Positions 37,797 through 47,033 of a DNA stretch of 64,000 nt are shown here, in pieces. This DNA comes from Planctomycetota bacterium. Lineage in GTDB: Bacteria > Planctomycetota > J058 > JAJDCP01. The notes below the pieces were generated by a model, which did not search any database, was not told where the DNA came from, and saw nothing but the letters and a program-made list of their open reading frames with translations. How positions within the stretch are numbered: position 1 is the first letter of the stretch; each line of letters starts with the position of its first letter. The DNA is taken from contig JAJDCP010000005.1 of NCBI GenBank assembly GCA_029260765.1, forward strand, positions 1 through 64,000, read 5' to 3'. The position numbers and the translations under genes are program-made.

Positions 37797-38993
37797 CAAT
37801 GTCGAGGTAGGCGTCAGCCCGGCTGCGGCCCTTCAGGGCATATGCGCGTGGTCGACGACCTGGACCCTCTTACAAGGGCACTCCCCCGAAGGGACAGGCC
37901 AGACCCTCATGAAGTTCAGGTGTTCTACAGAGTCTCCCGAGAGACATGGTGTCCTTGTGGCTCGGACACGCCCGGCATACCGTTCAGCGGCTTCCCGGTT
38001 TGCAATCTCTCAGATCCACTACTTTCAATTGAAAACAGCGGGCCTCTCATGAACTTCCCTGCTTCTTCAGGGCTTCTCCGTCTACGCACCTGCCTTTTCC
38101 CCACGCAAGCGCAGAGTCGAGGCAACCCTCGTGGACTTTCGCCACTCTCCAACGCTCCCAGCTCTGTCCGCCCTTCGCGGTGGGGTTGCCAAGACCCACC
38201 AGAGCCCACTCATAGCGTTTCTACGCTCTCAGCGGGCCGGCCCGGAGACCGCGTCCAGAACCTGCCAGGTTTGTTTCACCCTGACCACGTTCTTGAGCTT
38301 TGCGCAGGTTCTACTCCGCCCGATAGGTTCCCGAAGAAGCTCACCGTTTGGAAGAGAATCGTTCTGAACATGTTTCCACGACCAGACCAGTTCTCCGAAC
38401 CTGTTTTCCTCTCTGAGGTATTCCTTCCTACCACCTTAAGCAACGGTTTCCCGCAACTCTCCTCCTACGCGCTTTCTCTAATGTCCCAGATCACGGTCTG
38501 AAACGAGGATGGCACCCTGGAGTATCAATCAGCGGCAGGCTCGGTTGCTCAATTTCTCAATAAAGAGAAACCTTGTACCGACCCCTTTGAGGTTTTCTCC
38601 TTCTCTTGCTTACTTCCGAGGAGGCAAGTTTGAGTTGGCGTTGACCAAACTGTCGTTTCACTCAACAGGGGCAAGTATACGCATGCTCCAAATCAGCGCC
38701 ACCACCTTTTTTGGCTGTCTGGCACTTGCGATCGGCAGCAATTCCCACAAATCCTTGATTTTCCAGGCCCTTCGATCGTGCAAAATTCTCCTAACGTTTT
38801 TTTTCCCCTGGGCCGGCCTGCAATCAGGGCTGATGTGGCGTCGATTGTGCAGAATCTGTTGAAAACCTGGCCCCGGACGCCGCACGCGTTTCAAAGCCTG
38901 TGCATAACGACGGTTTGACTGTGGAAAGCCTGTGGAATTGGTGTTGGTGGGTGTTGAAAAGACGTTGAAGACCAAGCCGCGCAACGTCCGGGG
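37797..38993. other. Lower-GC non-coding region with candidate replication origin at its right end
   Basis: By eye this is clearly less GC-rich than its neighbours, and no open frame resembles a protein. It contains homopolymer and AT-rich stretches (for example eight T at about 38798-38805). Its right end (38846-38972) holds six or seven same-orientation motifs close to the DnaA box TGTGGATAA: TGTGCAGAA, TGTTGAAAAC, TGTGCATAAC, TGTGGAAAGC, TGTGGAATTG, TGTTGAAAAG and CGTTGAAGAC. AT-rich DNA beside a DnaA-box cluster is the usual make-up of oriC. No dnaA, dnaN or gidA is adjacent, so the call is tentative. Confidence 0.45.
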
Positions 38994-39821
38994 CTAGCGC
39001 AGACGGAAATGCACGACCACCGGTGCGGGCGATGGCGCATCGGGTGCGAAGCGGGCCTTCAGCGCTGCCTCCAAGGCCGCCGCGTCCAGAGACGCGCAGC
39101 CGCTCGAGCTGACGACTTCGGCGCTGATGACGTGCCCCTCGGCGTGCAGCTCCAGCTCGAGGCTTACGCTTCCCTGACAGGCCCGGCGTTGACAGCGTCG
39201 CGGATAGCTGGGTTGCAGCGGAGCCAGGGGCCGCGCAGGCTTTGCGGTGCTGGCTGCGGAGACGCTGGCAGCGGAGGGCTCTGGTTCAACCGGGAGCTGC
39301 GCAGCCTCTCCTTCGTCGGTTTCTTCAGCCGTTTCGTCGGGCTCGGGCACCAGGTCCCACTGCCCTTGCTCCCGCTTGAGCGGAGCCTCCAGAGCTGCGA
39401 CGGGGCTGGGCAAACGGTCGACCGTCAGCTCCAGGGGAAGCTGCTCGATGGCCTCCGGGAAGGGCGCTTCAAAGCTCGGGCCCGTGCCGAGCACCCGGGG
39501 CGCCAACAGCGGCCCCGGCGCGGACAAGCTCTTGGGGGCTCGGCTGCGCGGGCTGGGCAGCCGCAGCGAGACTTCAGCAGCCTCAAGCAGCGCTGGGACA
39601 CGCGGCGGGCCGAACCCCTGGGCGGCCAACCACAGGCCCGCCAGCGCCAACGCGTGCAAGATCAAGGACACGCGCACGCCGGTCGCCCATGGTCGCGCGC
39701 TGCTCGCCTGTGGTTGCTTTCTGACCAGCGCCCGGGTCTTCGATCCCGGCACAGAAGCGCCGCTCAGCAAGCTGAGCGGGTGGAAGTGCACACCCCAGCG
39801 TACCGCACACCCTGCAACCAT
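38994..39821 (-). CDS. TonB-family energy transducer
   Basis: This 275-residue protein has an N-terminal membrane helix (VSLILHALALAGLWLAAQG, about 50-70), a long Pro/Glu-rich periplasmic spacer, and a C-terminal TonB fold (about 195-275). The fold reads PSYPRRCQRRACQGSVSLELELHAEGHVISAEVVSS-like sequence and ends VVVHFRLR. It should pass proton-motive energy from ExbB/ExbD, absent here, to an outer-membrane receptor. The ATG at 39821 has GGAGG. It is divergent from the TonB-dependent receptor gene 90 bases away, which is presumably its partner. Confidence 0.82.
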   Translation of the reverse strand: MVAGCAVRWGVHFHPLSLLSGASVPGSKTRALVRKQPQASSARPWATGVRVSLILHALALAGLWLAAQGFGPPRVPALLEAAEVSLRLPSPRSRAPKSLSAPGPLLAPRVLGTGPSFEAPFPEAIEQLPLELTVDRLPSPVAALEAPLKREQGQWDLVPEPDETAEETDEGEAAQLPVEPEPSAASVSAASTAKPARPLAPLQPSYPRRCQRRACQGSVSLELELHAEGHVISAEVVSSSGCASLDAAALEAALKARFAPDAPSPAPVVVHFRLR

Positions 39822-39910
39822 AGACGACCTCCGCACTCGTCGCTGCAAGTCGTGTGCCCGCTTGGCACAGATCTTGCCGACCGCCGTCCACCGACACCGA
39901 GGAGGCCATC

Positions 39911-41980
39911 ATGCGACGCCTGCTGATCGCGACTCTCTTGACAACGTGCGCCTTGGCGCAGGACACGCTGGAGGTCGTGGTGACCGCGACGCAGCTCGAG
40001 GAGACGATCCACGAGCTTCCCCACGCGGTCTCGCGTCTGGACCGCGAGCAACTGGAAAACGTCGGTCAGCTGCCGGACGCGCTCTCGCGCCTCCCCAGCG
40101 TCTCGCTGCAAAAGACCGGGCCCGGTCAGGCTTCGCCCTATATTCGGGGGCTGACCGGCTTCCACAACGTCTACCTCATCGATGGCATCCGGCTGAACAA
40201 CTCGGTCTTCCGCTCGGGCCCCAACCAATACTTCAGCACCATCGACGCCCTGACCATCGAGCGTCTCGAGGTGTTGCGCGGGCCGGCTTCAGTGTTGTAC
40301 GGCTCCGATGCGCTCGGCGGCGTGCTGCAGGGCATCTCCCGGCTTCCACCTTACGCCGACGAGGGCTGGGAGGTCGGAGGGGAGGCCTACGCGCGCTACA
40401 GCTCCAGCGACCATTCGACCATCTCGCGCCTGGCCGTGCGCTTTGCCAGCGAGGAATTCGCGGCCCGCGCAGGGTCGAGCTACAAGGACTTCAAAGATCT
40501 CCAGGCCGGCGACCATCAGGGCAGGCTGGAGAACACAGCCTTCAGCGAATTCGACCAGGACGTGCGGCTGTCCTACCGCTTCGCTCCGGGTGTCGAAGCG
40601 CGCTTCGGCTTCGACCGCGTGCGGCAAGCGAACGTGCCCCGCACCCACTCGACCATCGACAGCCAGTCCTACCGCGGCACAGAGATCGGTAGCCGTCAGC
40701 GCCGTGACCTCGACCAGCTGCGCGAGTTGGTCTACGCCCAGCTCAGCCTTACGCCAGAGCAAGGCATGTTGGCCGCGGCAGACTTCAGCCTCAGCTACCA
40801 ACGCCAGGCCGAGCTGCAGAAACAGCAGCGGGGCAGCAGCGACACCCGGCAGGGGTTCGAGGTCCACACCCTCGGGGTGCTCGCGCGCTTTGAGCTCGAG
40901 CCCGCTGAGTGGCTGCGGATCGCCCTCGGCAGCGACTACTACCACGATGAGGTCGACAGCTCGCGGCACAACTACGACTTGAGCAGTGGCGACTTCTTCA
41001 CCGTGGGCCGCGGGCCTGTGGCTGATGACTCCAGCTACGATCTGTTCGGAACCTACCTGCAGCTCGATCTACGTACCTGGCGATGGCTACGCTTGATTGT
41101 CGGCACACGTTTCACACTCGCGCACCTCAATGCCAACCAGGTCGACTTTGACACCCGCGACAGTTTCGTGCTCGACTCTGAGGACGAGACCTACACGAGC
41201 ATCGTGGGAAGCTTCCGCGCTCGCATCGAGCCGATCGAACAGCTGGCGTTCATTCTGGGGGTGTCCCAGGGATTTCGGGCGCCCAATCTCGACGATGTCA
41301 GCGCGTTCAATGAGGTGCGCTCGTCGTCGGTCGACCTGCCCAGCTCCGATCTTGAGCCGGAGGAGACGGTCACTTTCGAAGCAGGTCTGCGCTGGAACAC
41401 GCGCTACACCCGCGGTTCGGCGTTCTACTTCTACACTCTGCTCGACGACTTCATCGGCCGTGTCCCTACCGGAAACACCAACCAGGGCTTGGAGGAGTTC
41501 CGCAAAGAGAACTTCTCCGATGGCTTCATCCACGGGGTCGAGATCGATGGGCAGGTGACCCTCTGGGAGCCTTGGGGACTCTACCTGCGAGGCGGATTCG
41601 CCTGGTTGGAGGGCAGCGCCGACGCCTCAGTGGGGGGGGTCGAGCAGGACGATGGCATCTCCCGCCTGCAACCGGCCAAGGGCTACGCGGCCTTGCGTTG
41701 GGAGTGGGAACAGAGCCGCTATTGGGCCGAGCTGCGGGGAGATTTCGTGCGTCAGCAGGGGCGCCTGTCCGCGCGGGACCGGGGAGACGATGAACGCATT
41801 CCCGCTCGCGGAACCCCGGGCTACAGCCTCTGGTCGATCTCGGCCGGCGCGCGGCCGCTCGAGTTCCTCAGCCTGGGCGTCGAGCTGTCGAACCTGAGCG
41901 ACCACGACTACCGGGTGCACGGCAGTGGCCAGAACGGCGCTGGATTTGGGGTCTCGGTCTGGGCGCGGTTGGAGTTCTGA
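39911..41980 (+). CDS. TonB-dependent outer-membrane receptor
   Basis: This 689-residue receptor has a signal peptide (1-17) and the TonB box DTLEVVVTAT (18-27). The plug domain (about 35-145) contains SPYIRGLTGFHNVYLIDGIRLNN and IERLEVLRGPASVLYGSDALGGV. A beta-barrel of about 540 residues ends in an aromatic terminal residue (WARLEF). It imports a metal chelate, cobalamin or similar ligand; the sequence does not say which. The ATG at 39911 has GGAGG. It is divergent from tonB. Confidence 0.92.
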   Translation: MRRLLIATLLTTCALAQDTLEVVVTATQLEETIHELPHAVSRLDREQLENVGQLPDALSRLPSVSLQKTGPGQASPYIRGLTGFHNVYLIDGIRLNNSVFRSGPNQYFSTIDALTIERLEVLRGPASVLYGSDALGGVLQGISRLPPYADEGWEVGGEAYARYSSSDHSTISRLAVRFASEEFAARAGSSYKDFKDLQAGDHQGRLENTAFSEFDQDVRLSYRFAPGVEARFGFDRVRQANVPRTHSTIDSQSYRGTEIGSRQRRDLDQLRELVYAQLSLTPEQGMLAAADFSLSYQRQAELQKQQRGSSDTRQGFEVHTLGVLARFELEPAEWLRIALGSDYYHDEVDSSRHNYDLSSGDFFTVGRGPVADDSSYDLFGTYLQLDLRTWRWLRLIVGTRFTLAHLNANQVDFDTRDSFVLDSEDETYTSIVGSFRARIEPIEQLAFILGVSQGFRAPNLDDVSAFNEVRSSSVDLPSSDLEPEETVTFEAGLRWNTRYTRGSAFYFYTLLDDFIGRVPTGNTNQGLEEFRKENFSDGFIHGVEIDGQVTLWEPWGLYLRGGFAWLEGSADASVGGVEQDDGISRLQPAKGYAALRWEWEQSRYWAELRGDFVRQQGRLSARDRGDDERIPARGTPGYSLWSISAGARPLEFLSLGVELSNLSDHDYRVHGSGQNGAGFGVSVWARLEF

Positions 41981-42227
41981 GCCTGCGTGCCGAGGCCTGG
42001 ATGTCAGGAAAACAACGCCGCGCTGCCCAGCCTGCCCGACTCTCAATGCTGCTGCTGGACCTGGCGCCCGGCGGAGGAATCCGGGGGTGGTTTGCCGAGC
42101 TCTGTCATTGGGCCTTCTGCTATCCGGAGCTCCAGGGTACCTTGACTGCCAGCGCGAGCCGGCCGAAGCCATACCGGTTTCGCACTGTTGGCCGCCGATC
42201 GACCGCAGCACGGGTCAGGAGGAGATC

Positions 42228-42911
42228 GTGGACGACGCAGCACAGCCAGGCCCACCGCGTGACAAAGCAGAGACCGCGAGCAACCTGTACGAGCAGGTCT
42301 TTGAGAACAACAGGCGCTGGGCGCGGGCGCACCTCGAGAACGATCCGGGCTTCTTTACCAAGCTTGCGCTGGGCCAGGATCCCGAATTCCTGTTCATCGG
42401 CTGCTCGGACAGCCGTGTCCCGGCTAGCGAAGTCATGGGGCTGCGGCCTGGCCGGGCGTTTGTGCACCGCAACGTCGCCAATCTGGTCGTCAACACCGAT
42501 CTGAACGCCCAGGCCGTCGTGCAGTTCGGAGTCGAACATCTCGATGTCAGGCACATCATCGTCTGCGGTCACTACGGCTGTGGCGGCGTGGCCGCGGCGA
42601 TGCAGTCGCGTGACCTTGGGCTGCTCAACGGGTGGCTGCGTGAGATCCGCGACATCTACAGGCTCCACGCAGCCGAGCTCGACGCCATCGCCGACCGGGC
42701 CGAGCGCTACCGCAGGCTGGTGGAGCTCAACGTGCATGAACAGTGCATCAACGTGATCAAGACCAGCTGGGTGCAGCAGTCCTATCTGAGCAAGGGTTTT
42801 CCCACCGTACACGGCTGGGTCTACGATCTGGACACCGGCCTGCTCAAGGACCTGAAGATCGGCTTCGAGGAGCGTCTGCGGGGGATCCGCGAGATCTACC
42901 ACCTCGAGTAG
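42228..42911 (+). CDS. Beta-class carbonic anhydrase
   Basis: It interconverts CO2 and bicarbonate. The 227-residue protein has all the zinc and catalytic residues: CSDSR (Cys59, Asp61, Arg63), HRNVAN, and HYGCGG (His115, Cys118). The C-terminus includes HGWVYDLDTGLL, typical of the family. I chose the GTG at 42228, which follows AGGAGG. The open frame upstream to 41925 overlaps the receptor gene and has no family similarity. Confidence 0.93.
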   Translation: MDDAAQPGPPRDKAETASNLYEQVFENNRRWARAHLENDPGFFTKLALGQDPEFLFIGCSDSRVPASEVMGLRPGRAFVHRNVANLVVNTDLNAQAVVQFGVEHLDVRHIIVCGHYGCGGVAAAMQSRDLGLLNGWLREIRDIYRLHAAELDAIADRAERYRRLVELNVHEQCINVIKTSWVQQSYLSKGFPTVHGWVYDLDTGLLKDLKIGFEERLRGIREIYHLE

Positions 42912-42968
42912 CGTCCCCTGCCAACGCCGCTCCGGGTCCGAGTCCGAAGCCAGAAGGGAGTCAGGAGC

Positions 42969-44120
42969 TCAGGGGGACTGCCATTGCGGACCACCGGCCC
43001 CGTTTTCCCAGGTCCAGTCGAGCGGTGTATCGTATTTCTTCTGGTGTTCTTCCCCGGCGTAGAAGCCCTGGCTGAGCTCGGCGGGGTCGATGGGTACACG
43101 CAGATAGGTGTCTACCTGCTGGACCGGCAGCTCGGGATCGCTGCAGAAGTCAAAGATCTCCATGAAGCCGTTGGGGGCCGAAATGCTGCCCCCGTATGAG
43201 CCGGAGTCGTGGGCGTTGCTGAGCAGATGGACCTCGATCGTCCAGGTGGGCATGTCGGTCGGCGCCATGTAGGACTGGTAGTAGTCCTGGAAGTTCCAGA
43301 AACCCTCTTCTTTGATGCGCAGCAACAGGACCACGATCTCCTCCTCGCTGAGCCAGCCCTGGCTGATCTCATCCATCGGACTCTTCCCGTCACGCATGAA
43401 GACCACTTTGCCGTCGCCATAGATACGCACTTCGTCGACGCGGTTGACGACCCAGCTGTACATGACAAATCCGCCGCCCACCCCACAGCGGATCGCCAGG
43501 GCGTCGGGTTGGGTCGAGAAGTCGGCATCGGGGTCGTTGCGGCCCAGGTTGATGACCGGGAACTCCTGACTCTGCACGCTGTTGCCCGGGTCGGCATCCG
43601 ATGGGGTCAGGCGTAGCTCAACATGCAAGTTGTTGGTCACGCCCAGGTCGGTGGTGGAGTCCCAGAGATAGAAGTGCGCGACGCCGGCCGGTGCGGTGCT
43701 CAACGCAGTGACGCCGCTACCGGCGTTGCCCGCGCTGGCGGGGGACCAGCTCTGGCCGCCGTCTGTGCTGAATTCCACCGTGATGTCGGCGGGATCGGAT
43801 TGCGCGTCCAAGAGCACGAAGGGTACGGCGACCTGGTCGACCTGGGGGCCGGTAGGACTTCCGAGCTGCAGAAGCGGAGCCGTGTTGGGGCCGCTGGTGC
43901 CGGTGCCCGTTCCGGTGCCGGTGCCCGTTCCGGTGCTGGTGCCGGTGCCCGTTCCGGTGCTGCTGCCCGTTCCGGTGCCGGGGGTCACGCCCCCCAGACC
44001 AGGTGTGGCGGTTGTGCTGTTCGTGGTGTTTGTGCTCGAAGAGCTTTTCTTTTCGCAACCAAAGAAACCCAGGCTCAAGCACAGGGTTGCGATGGTCAGC
44101 GGGCTCAGGATGCGTTTCAT
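42969..44120 (-). CDS. Predicted lipoprotein with Thr-Gly repeat linker
   Basis: This 383-residue protein has a lipoprotein signal (LCLSLGFFGC; Cys22), then a Ser/Thr-rich tether containing about 15 Thr-Gly pairs. An Ig/fibronectin-like strand-rich domain follows (about 90-200; VDQVAVPFVLLDAQSDPADITVEFSTDGGQSW-type text). The unknown C-terminal domain contains VRIYGDGKVVFMRDG and LSEEEIVVLLLRIKEEGFW. The ATG at 44120 has GAGGA. It is probably surface-exposed. No function is assigned. Confidence 0.68.
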   Translation of the reverse strand: MKRILSPLTIATLCLSLGFFGCEKKSSSSTNTTNSTTATPGLGGVTPGTGTGSSTGTGTGTSTGTGTGTGTGTGTSGPNTAPLLQLGSPTGPQVDQVAVPFVLLDAQSDPADITVEFSTDGGQSWSPASAGNAGSGVTALSTAPAGVAHFYLWDSTTDLGVTNNLHVELRLTPSDADPGNSVQSQEFPVINLGRNDPDADFSTQPDALAIRCGVGGGFVMYSWVVNRVDEVRIYGDGKVVFMRDGKSPMDEISQGWLSEEEIVVLLLRIKEEGFWNFQDYYQSYMAPTDMPTWTIEVHLLSNAHDSGSYGGSISAPNGFMEIFDFCSDPELPVQQVDTYLRVPIDPAELSQGFYAGEEHQKKYDTPLDWTWENGAGGPQWQSP

Positions 44121-44370
44121 GGAGTCCTCATCGGAGCAGAAGAGAGTGCGAATACCTGCTGATAAGAAAAAACCGTGCCATTCATGCGATGGCCTGACCA
44201 AGCGGTTAACCTTCGCCGAGCGGATGACATTCTGCGACGGAAGTGGTCCGAATCACGAATCTTGGGTGGACGCTTTTGGTTTCCAGCCCGGAACAGTCCA
44301 TCGCTGTCCGGGAGCGGCCGGAGGTCGTTGACTCTGTCCACAACCCCGGCGGCCGCGGCCTGGCGGGGGC

Positions 44371-44889
44371 TCAGGATTCGGGCAGCGCTACGCTCAATCC
44401 GGTAGGCTCGAAAACCTTCAAACCCAGAGCCTTGTCGACCGAGGTCGCTTCGCGCAGTGAGGCATAGAGCTCTCCTGCTTTGCGCCGCTTGCCGGCCAGG
44501 TCCCGTGCAGACTGCGGCGCTCTGCTCAATTCCCTACCGGCGCGGATCTCTACGTGGGTCAGCCCCTGCTCCTGCGCGCGCCGGCACACGGCCCTCGAGT
44601 AGAAGCGGTTGAATTCCGACTCCGCCAGGGTGTGGGCCGCCTCGAACGGAATGCGCACGGTGACGAAGCGTTCCTTCTCGGTCTTGCGAAGGTACTTGTA
44701 GGCATCGAGGTTGTCGGCCAGCCAACGCGCGTCCTGGCGCTCGACCGCGGCGCGCAGCAGGGGCTCCCAATGTTCTTCTCCGGAGAAATTCAAGCGGGGG
44801 CTGAGATACAAGGTTCCGGCAGCGGAATCCGCGCTGATCTCCGCCAGCATGGTTTTGCGTAGCGCTGGGTCGATATGTGGATATTCCAT
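44371..44889 (-). CDS. Conserved hypothetical protein
   Basis: This soluble 172-residue protein begins MEYPHIDPALRKTMLAEI and has mixed helix and strand and no export signal. The Arg/Lys-rich central part (KYLRKTEKERFVTVRIPF) and the C-terminal helix suggest nucleic-acid or protein binding, but no domain is recognised. The gap 44890-45181 upstream shows no gene. Confidence 0.6.
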   Translation of the reverse strand: MEYPHIDPALRKTMLAEISADSAAGTLYLSPRLNFSGEEHWEPLLRAAVERQDARWLADNLDAYKYLRKTEKERFVTVRIPFEAAHTLAESEFNRFYSRAVCRRAQEQGLTHVEIRAGRELSRAPQSARDLAGKRRKAGELYASLREATSVDKALGLKVFEPTGLSVALPES

Positions 44890-45181
44890 GACAATCCTTG
44901 GTTGGTATCGCGCGGATCCTGGTGCCGCAGTGCGATAGTTTCCGGTGCAGGGTGCATCGCCGGTGCTGCAGTGTCAAGGATCGACGGCGAGCCCTTACGT
45001 GTAGCGGGGAGGAGGCGGACATCAGCGAAGCGGCCGAAGGTCGATGCAGCGCCGCCGCAAGAACTGCAGCGGAAATTGTGCACGGAGGCACGGGCAGATG
45101 TTGAGAGAAAGGTCGACGCTTTCAAATGTCACGCAGCTTTCCGCTGCGAACGGATGCGCTGAGCGCGTCCGCCCGACCGCC

Positions 45182-45613
45182 TCAAACAGCGCTCTGCGCG
45201 TCGAGGTAGCTCTGCAGCACCAGGGCGGCTGCTACCTGGTCGAGCCGCGCTTTGCGCTTCTTGTGCGACAATCCCGCCGCCTTCAAGCTGCGCTCCGCCT
45301 GCACCGACGACAGGCGCTCGTCCCAGAGACGCACCGGCACATCGAGCAGCGCCTCGAGTTTGGCCGCGAACGCCCGTGCCTTGGCGGCCTGCGGTCCATC
45401 GCTGGCATCCATGTTGCGGGGCAGACCCACCACCAGCTCGACAGCGCCGTGCTCGCGGACCAGCGCGACGATCTGGGGGACGACGGCGTCTTCCTTGCCT
45501 CGCAGGCAGGTCAAACCACCGGCCGTCATTCCCAATCCATCGCTCAGGGCCACGCCGAAGCGTTTGCTGCCCCAGTCGATACCGATCCGCCGGCCGGGGG
45601 GCTCGAGGCTCAC
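45182..45613 (-). CDS. ruvX: Putative Holliday junction resolvase / pre-16S rRNA nuclease RuvX (YqgF)
   Basis: This RNase H-fold nuclease of 143 residues has GIDWGSKRFGVALSD with the first catalytic Asp at 13, VGLPRNMDAS, VRLWDERLSSVQAER and a late LDQVAAALVLQ. In bacteria YqgF matures 16S rRNA and has been linked to recombination. Its GTG start overlaps the manC stop (GTGA), so it is the last gene of a three-gene operon. Confidence 0.92.
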   Translation of the reverse strand: MSLEPPGRRIGIDWGSKRFGVALSDGLGMTAGGLTCLRGKEDAVVPQIVALVREHGAVELVVGLPRNMDASDGPQAAKARAFAAKLEALLDVPVRLWDERLSSVQAERSLKAAGLSHKKRKARLDQVAAALVLQSYLDAQSAV

Positions 45614-46689
45614 GTGTACTCCTCGAGACCGCGAGAATGCAGCTCTTCGACCAGCTGTTTGACCCGCTCGACCTCGCTGCGGGGACAGATCAGAGTGGCG
45701 TCCTCGGTTTGCACCACGATCAGGTCACTCACCCCGATCAGCCCGATCAGGCGGTGTTCGTCCGTCCAGACAGCAGAATTTTTCACGTCGAGGCAGAGGA
45801 CCTTGCCGAGCAACGTGTTGCCGTCACGGTCCTTGTGGTAGATCTTCTCGAGCGCGTTCCACGAGCCGATGTCGTTCCACTGATAGCCGGCCTCGATGAC
45901 CGTGAGCCCCGAGCTGACCTTTTCGATCACGGCGAAGTCGATCGAGATCTTGGCGAAGCCCTCGTAGGTCTCGCGCAGGATCTTGGGAAAATCATCGTCC
46001 TTGAGATGGGCGACGATCTGCCGCAATCCTTGCCGGGTCACGGGCAGGTGCTGCTCCAGCCCGTCGAGCAGGCGGGCCGCGCGCCAGACGAAGATGCCGC
46101 TGTTCCAGTAGAAGTTGCCGCTGTCGACGAAGCTCTGGGCTGTCTCGAGGTCCGGCTTCTCACGGAAGCTCTTGACCTCGAAAGCTCCCCCTGCTCGGGT
46201 TTCGAGGGGACGCCCGCGCTCGATGTAGCCGTAGGCCGTGGAAGGGAAGCTCGGTGACAGGCCGAACACCACGATGTCCTCAGTCTTGCGGACATGCGAG
46301 ACCGCGGTCTTCAGGGTCTCGATGAATTTGCTGGTTGGGCGGATCAGATGGTCTGAGGGGGTGACGGCTACGATCGCCTCAGCATCGCGCTCGGCGATGA
46401 CCGCACACCCGTAGCCGATGGCGGCGGCCGTGTCGCGGCCGAAGGGCTCGGACAGCACCTGCCGCGGGGGAATCTCGGGCAGCTGTTCGAGCACTGATGC
46501 ACGCTGCTGCTCGTTGGTCACGATGTAGACTTTTTCGGCTCCCACCAACTCGGCCACGCGCCGCACAGCTTGCTGCAGCAGGCTGTCCGAACCTGCCAGG
46601 GGAAGCAGATGTTTGGGACGGTCGACGCGGCTCTGCGGCCAAAAACGGGTGCCCGAGCCTCCTGCCAGGATGAGCGCGTAGGTGCTCAC
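45610..46689 (-). CDS. manC: Mannose-1-phosphate guanylyltransferase
   Basis: It makes GDP-mannose from mannose-1-phosphate and GTP for polysaccharide or glycan synthesis. The 359-residue nucleotidyltransferase has LAGGSGTRFWPQSRVDRPKHLLPL, EPFGRDTAAAIG, VTPSDHLI and WNSGIFVWRA. It lacks the C-terminal isomerase domain of bifunctional enzymes. Its GTG start overlaps the zinc-ribbon stop (GTGA), so the three genes are translated together. Confidence 0.93.
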   Translation of the reverse strand: MSTYALILAGGSGTRFWPQSRVDRPKHLLPLAGSDSLLQQAVRRVAELVGAEKVYIVTNEQQRASVLEQLPEIPPRQVLSEPFGRDTAAAIGYGCAVIAERDAEAIVAVTPSDHLIRPTSKFIETLKTAVSHVRKTEDIVVFGLSPSFPSTAYGYIERGRPLETRAGGAFEVKSFREKPDLETAQSFVDSGNFYWNSGIFVWRAARLLDGLEQHLPVTRQGLRQIVAHLKDDDFPKILRETYEGFAKISIDFAVIEKVSSGLTVIEAGYQWNDIGSWNALEKIYHKDRDGNTLLGKVLCLDVKNSAVWTDEHRLIGLIGVSDLIVVQTEDATLICPRSEVERVKQLVEELHSRGLEEYT

Positions 46690-46949
46690 TTGGTGACGTC
46701 TCCAAAAAGCATGGAGAAGAAGTTCGATTTCTTTTTGTGCTGGTGGTTGCGCAGTTGGTCGAGCTCACCTTTGTCGAGCCAGATGCCCTGGCACGCGACG
46801 CAGCGGTCGATCTGCACGCCTTCATAGTCCATGGTCTTCAGCTCTTTGCCGCATTTGGGGCAGTGCATATAGACATGGGTTTGGAAGATCTGTTTGAGTT
46901 TCTTGTCCGTTGCCTTCTGGGCAAAGTATTCTTCTTCACTGGTCGACAT
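46686..46949 (-). CDS. Zinc-ribbon (TFIIB-type) small protein
   Basis: This 87-residue protein has a zf-TFIIB domain: CPKCGKELKTMDYEGVQID then RCVACQGIWLDKGELDQL, with two CxxC pairs and the usual WLDKGEL ending. The N-terminus is charged. It is first in the operon with manC and ruvX. It probably binds zinc; its target is unknown. Confidence 0.85.
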   Translation of the reverse strand: MSTSEEEYFAQKATDKKLKQIFQTHVYMHCPKCGKELKTMDYEGVQIDRCVACQGIWLDKGELDQLRNHQHKKKSNFFSMLFGDVTK

Positions 46950-47033
46950 GGTGCTCTCCCGGGTCTCTTCTTGGCGTCCGCATTGTAGACGAAGTCGCTG
47001 GCTCGGGAAAGTCGCGACAGTGGAGGAAACAAC

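Noticed and set aside
37921..37955. parS-like site
   Set aside because: The short inverted segment around GTCTCCCGAGAGAC does not match the parS consensus GTTTCACGTGAAAC well enough, and no parAB genes are nearby.
37584..38501. A 305-codon plus-strand frame across the lower-GC region
   Set aside because: It is composed of translated hexamer repeats and sequence without protein-like pattern, and the terminator hairpin lies inside it.
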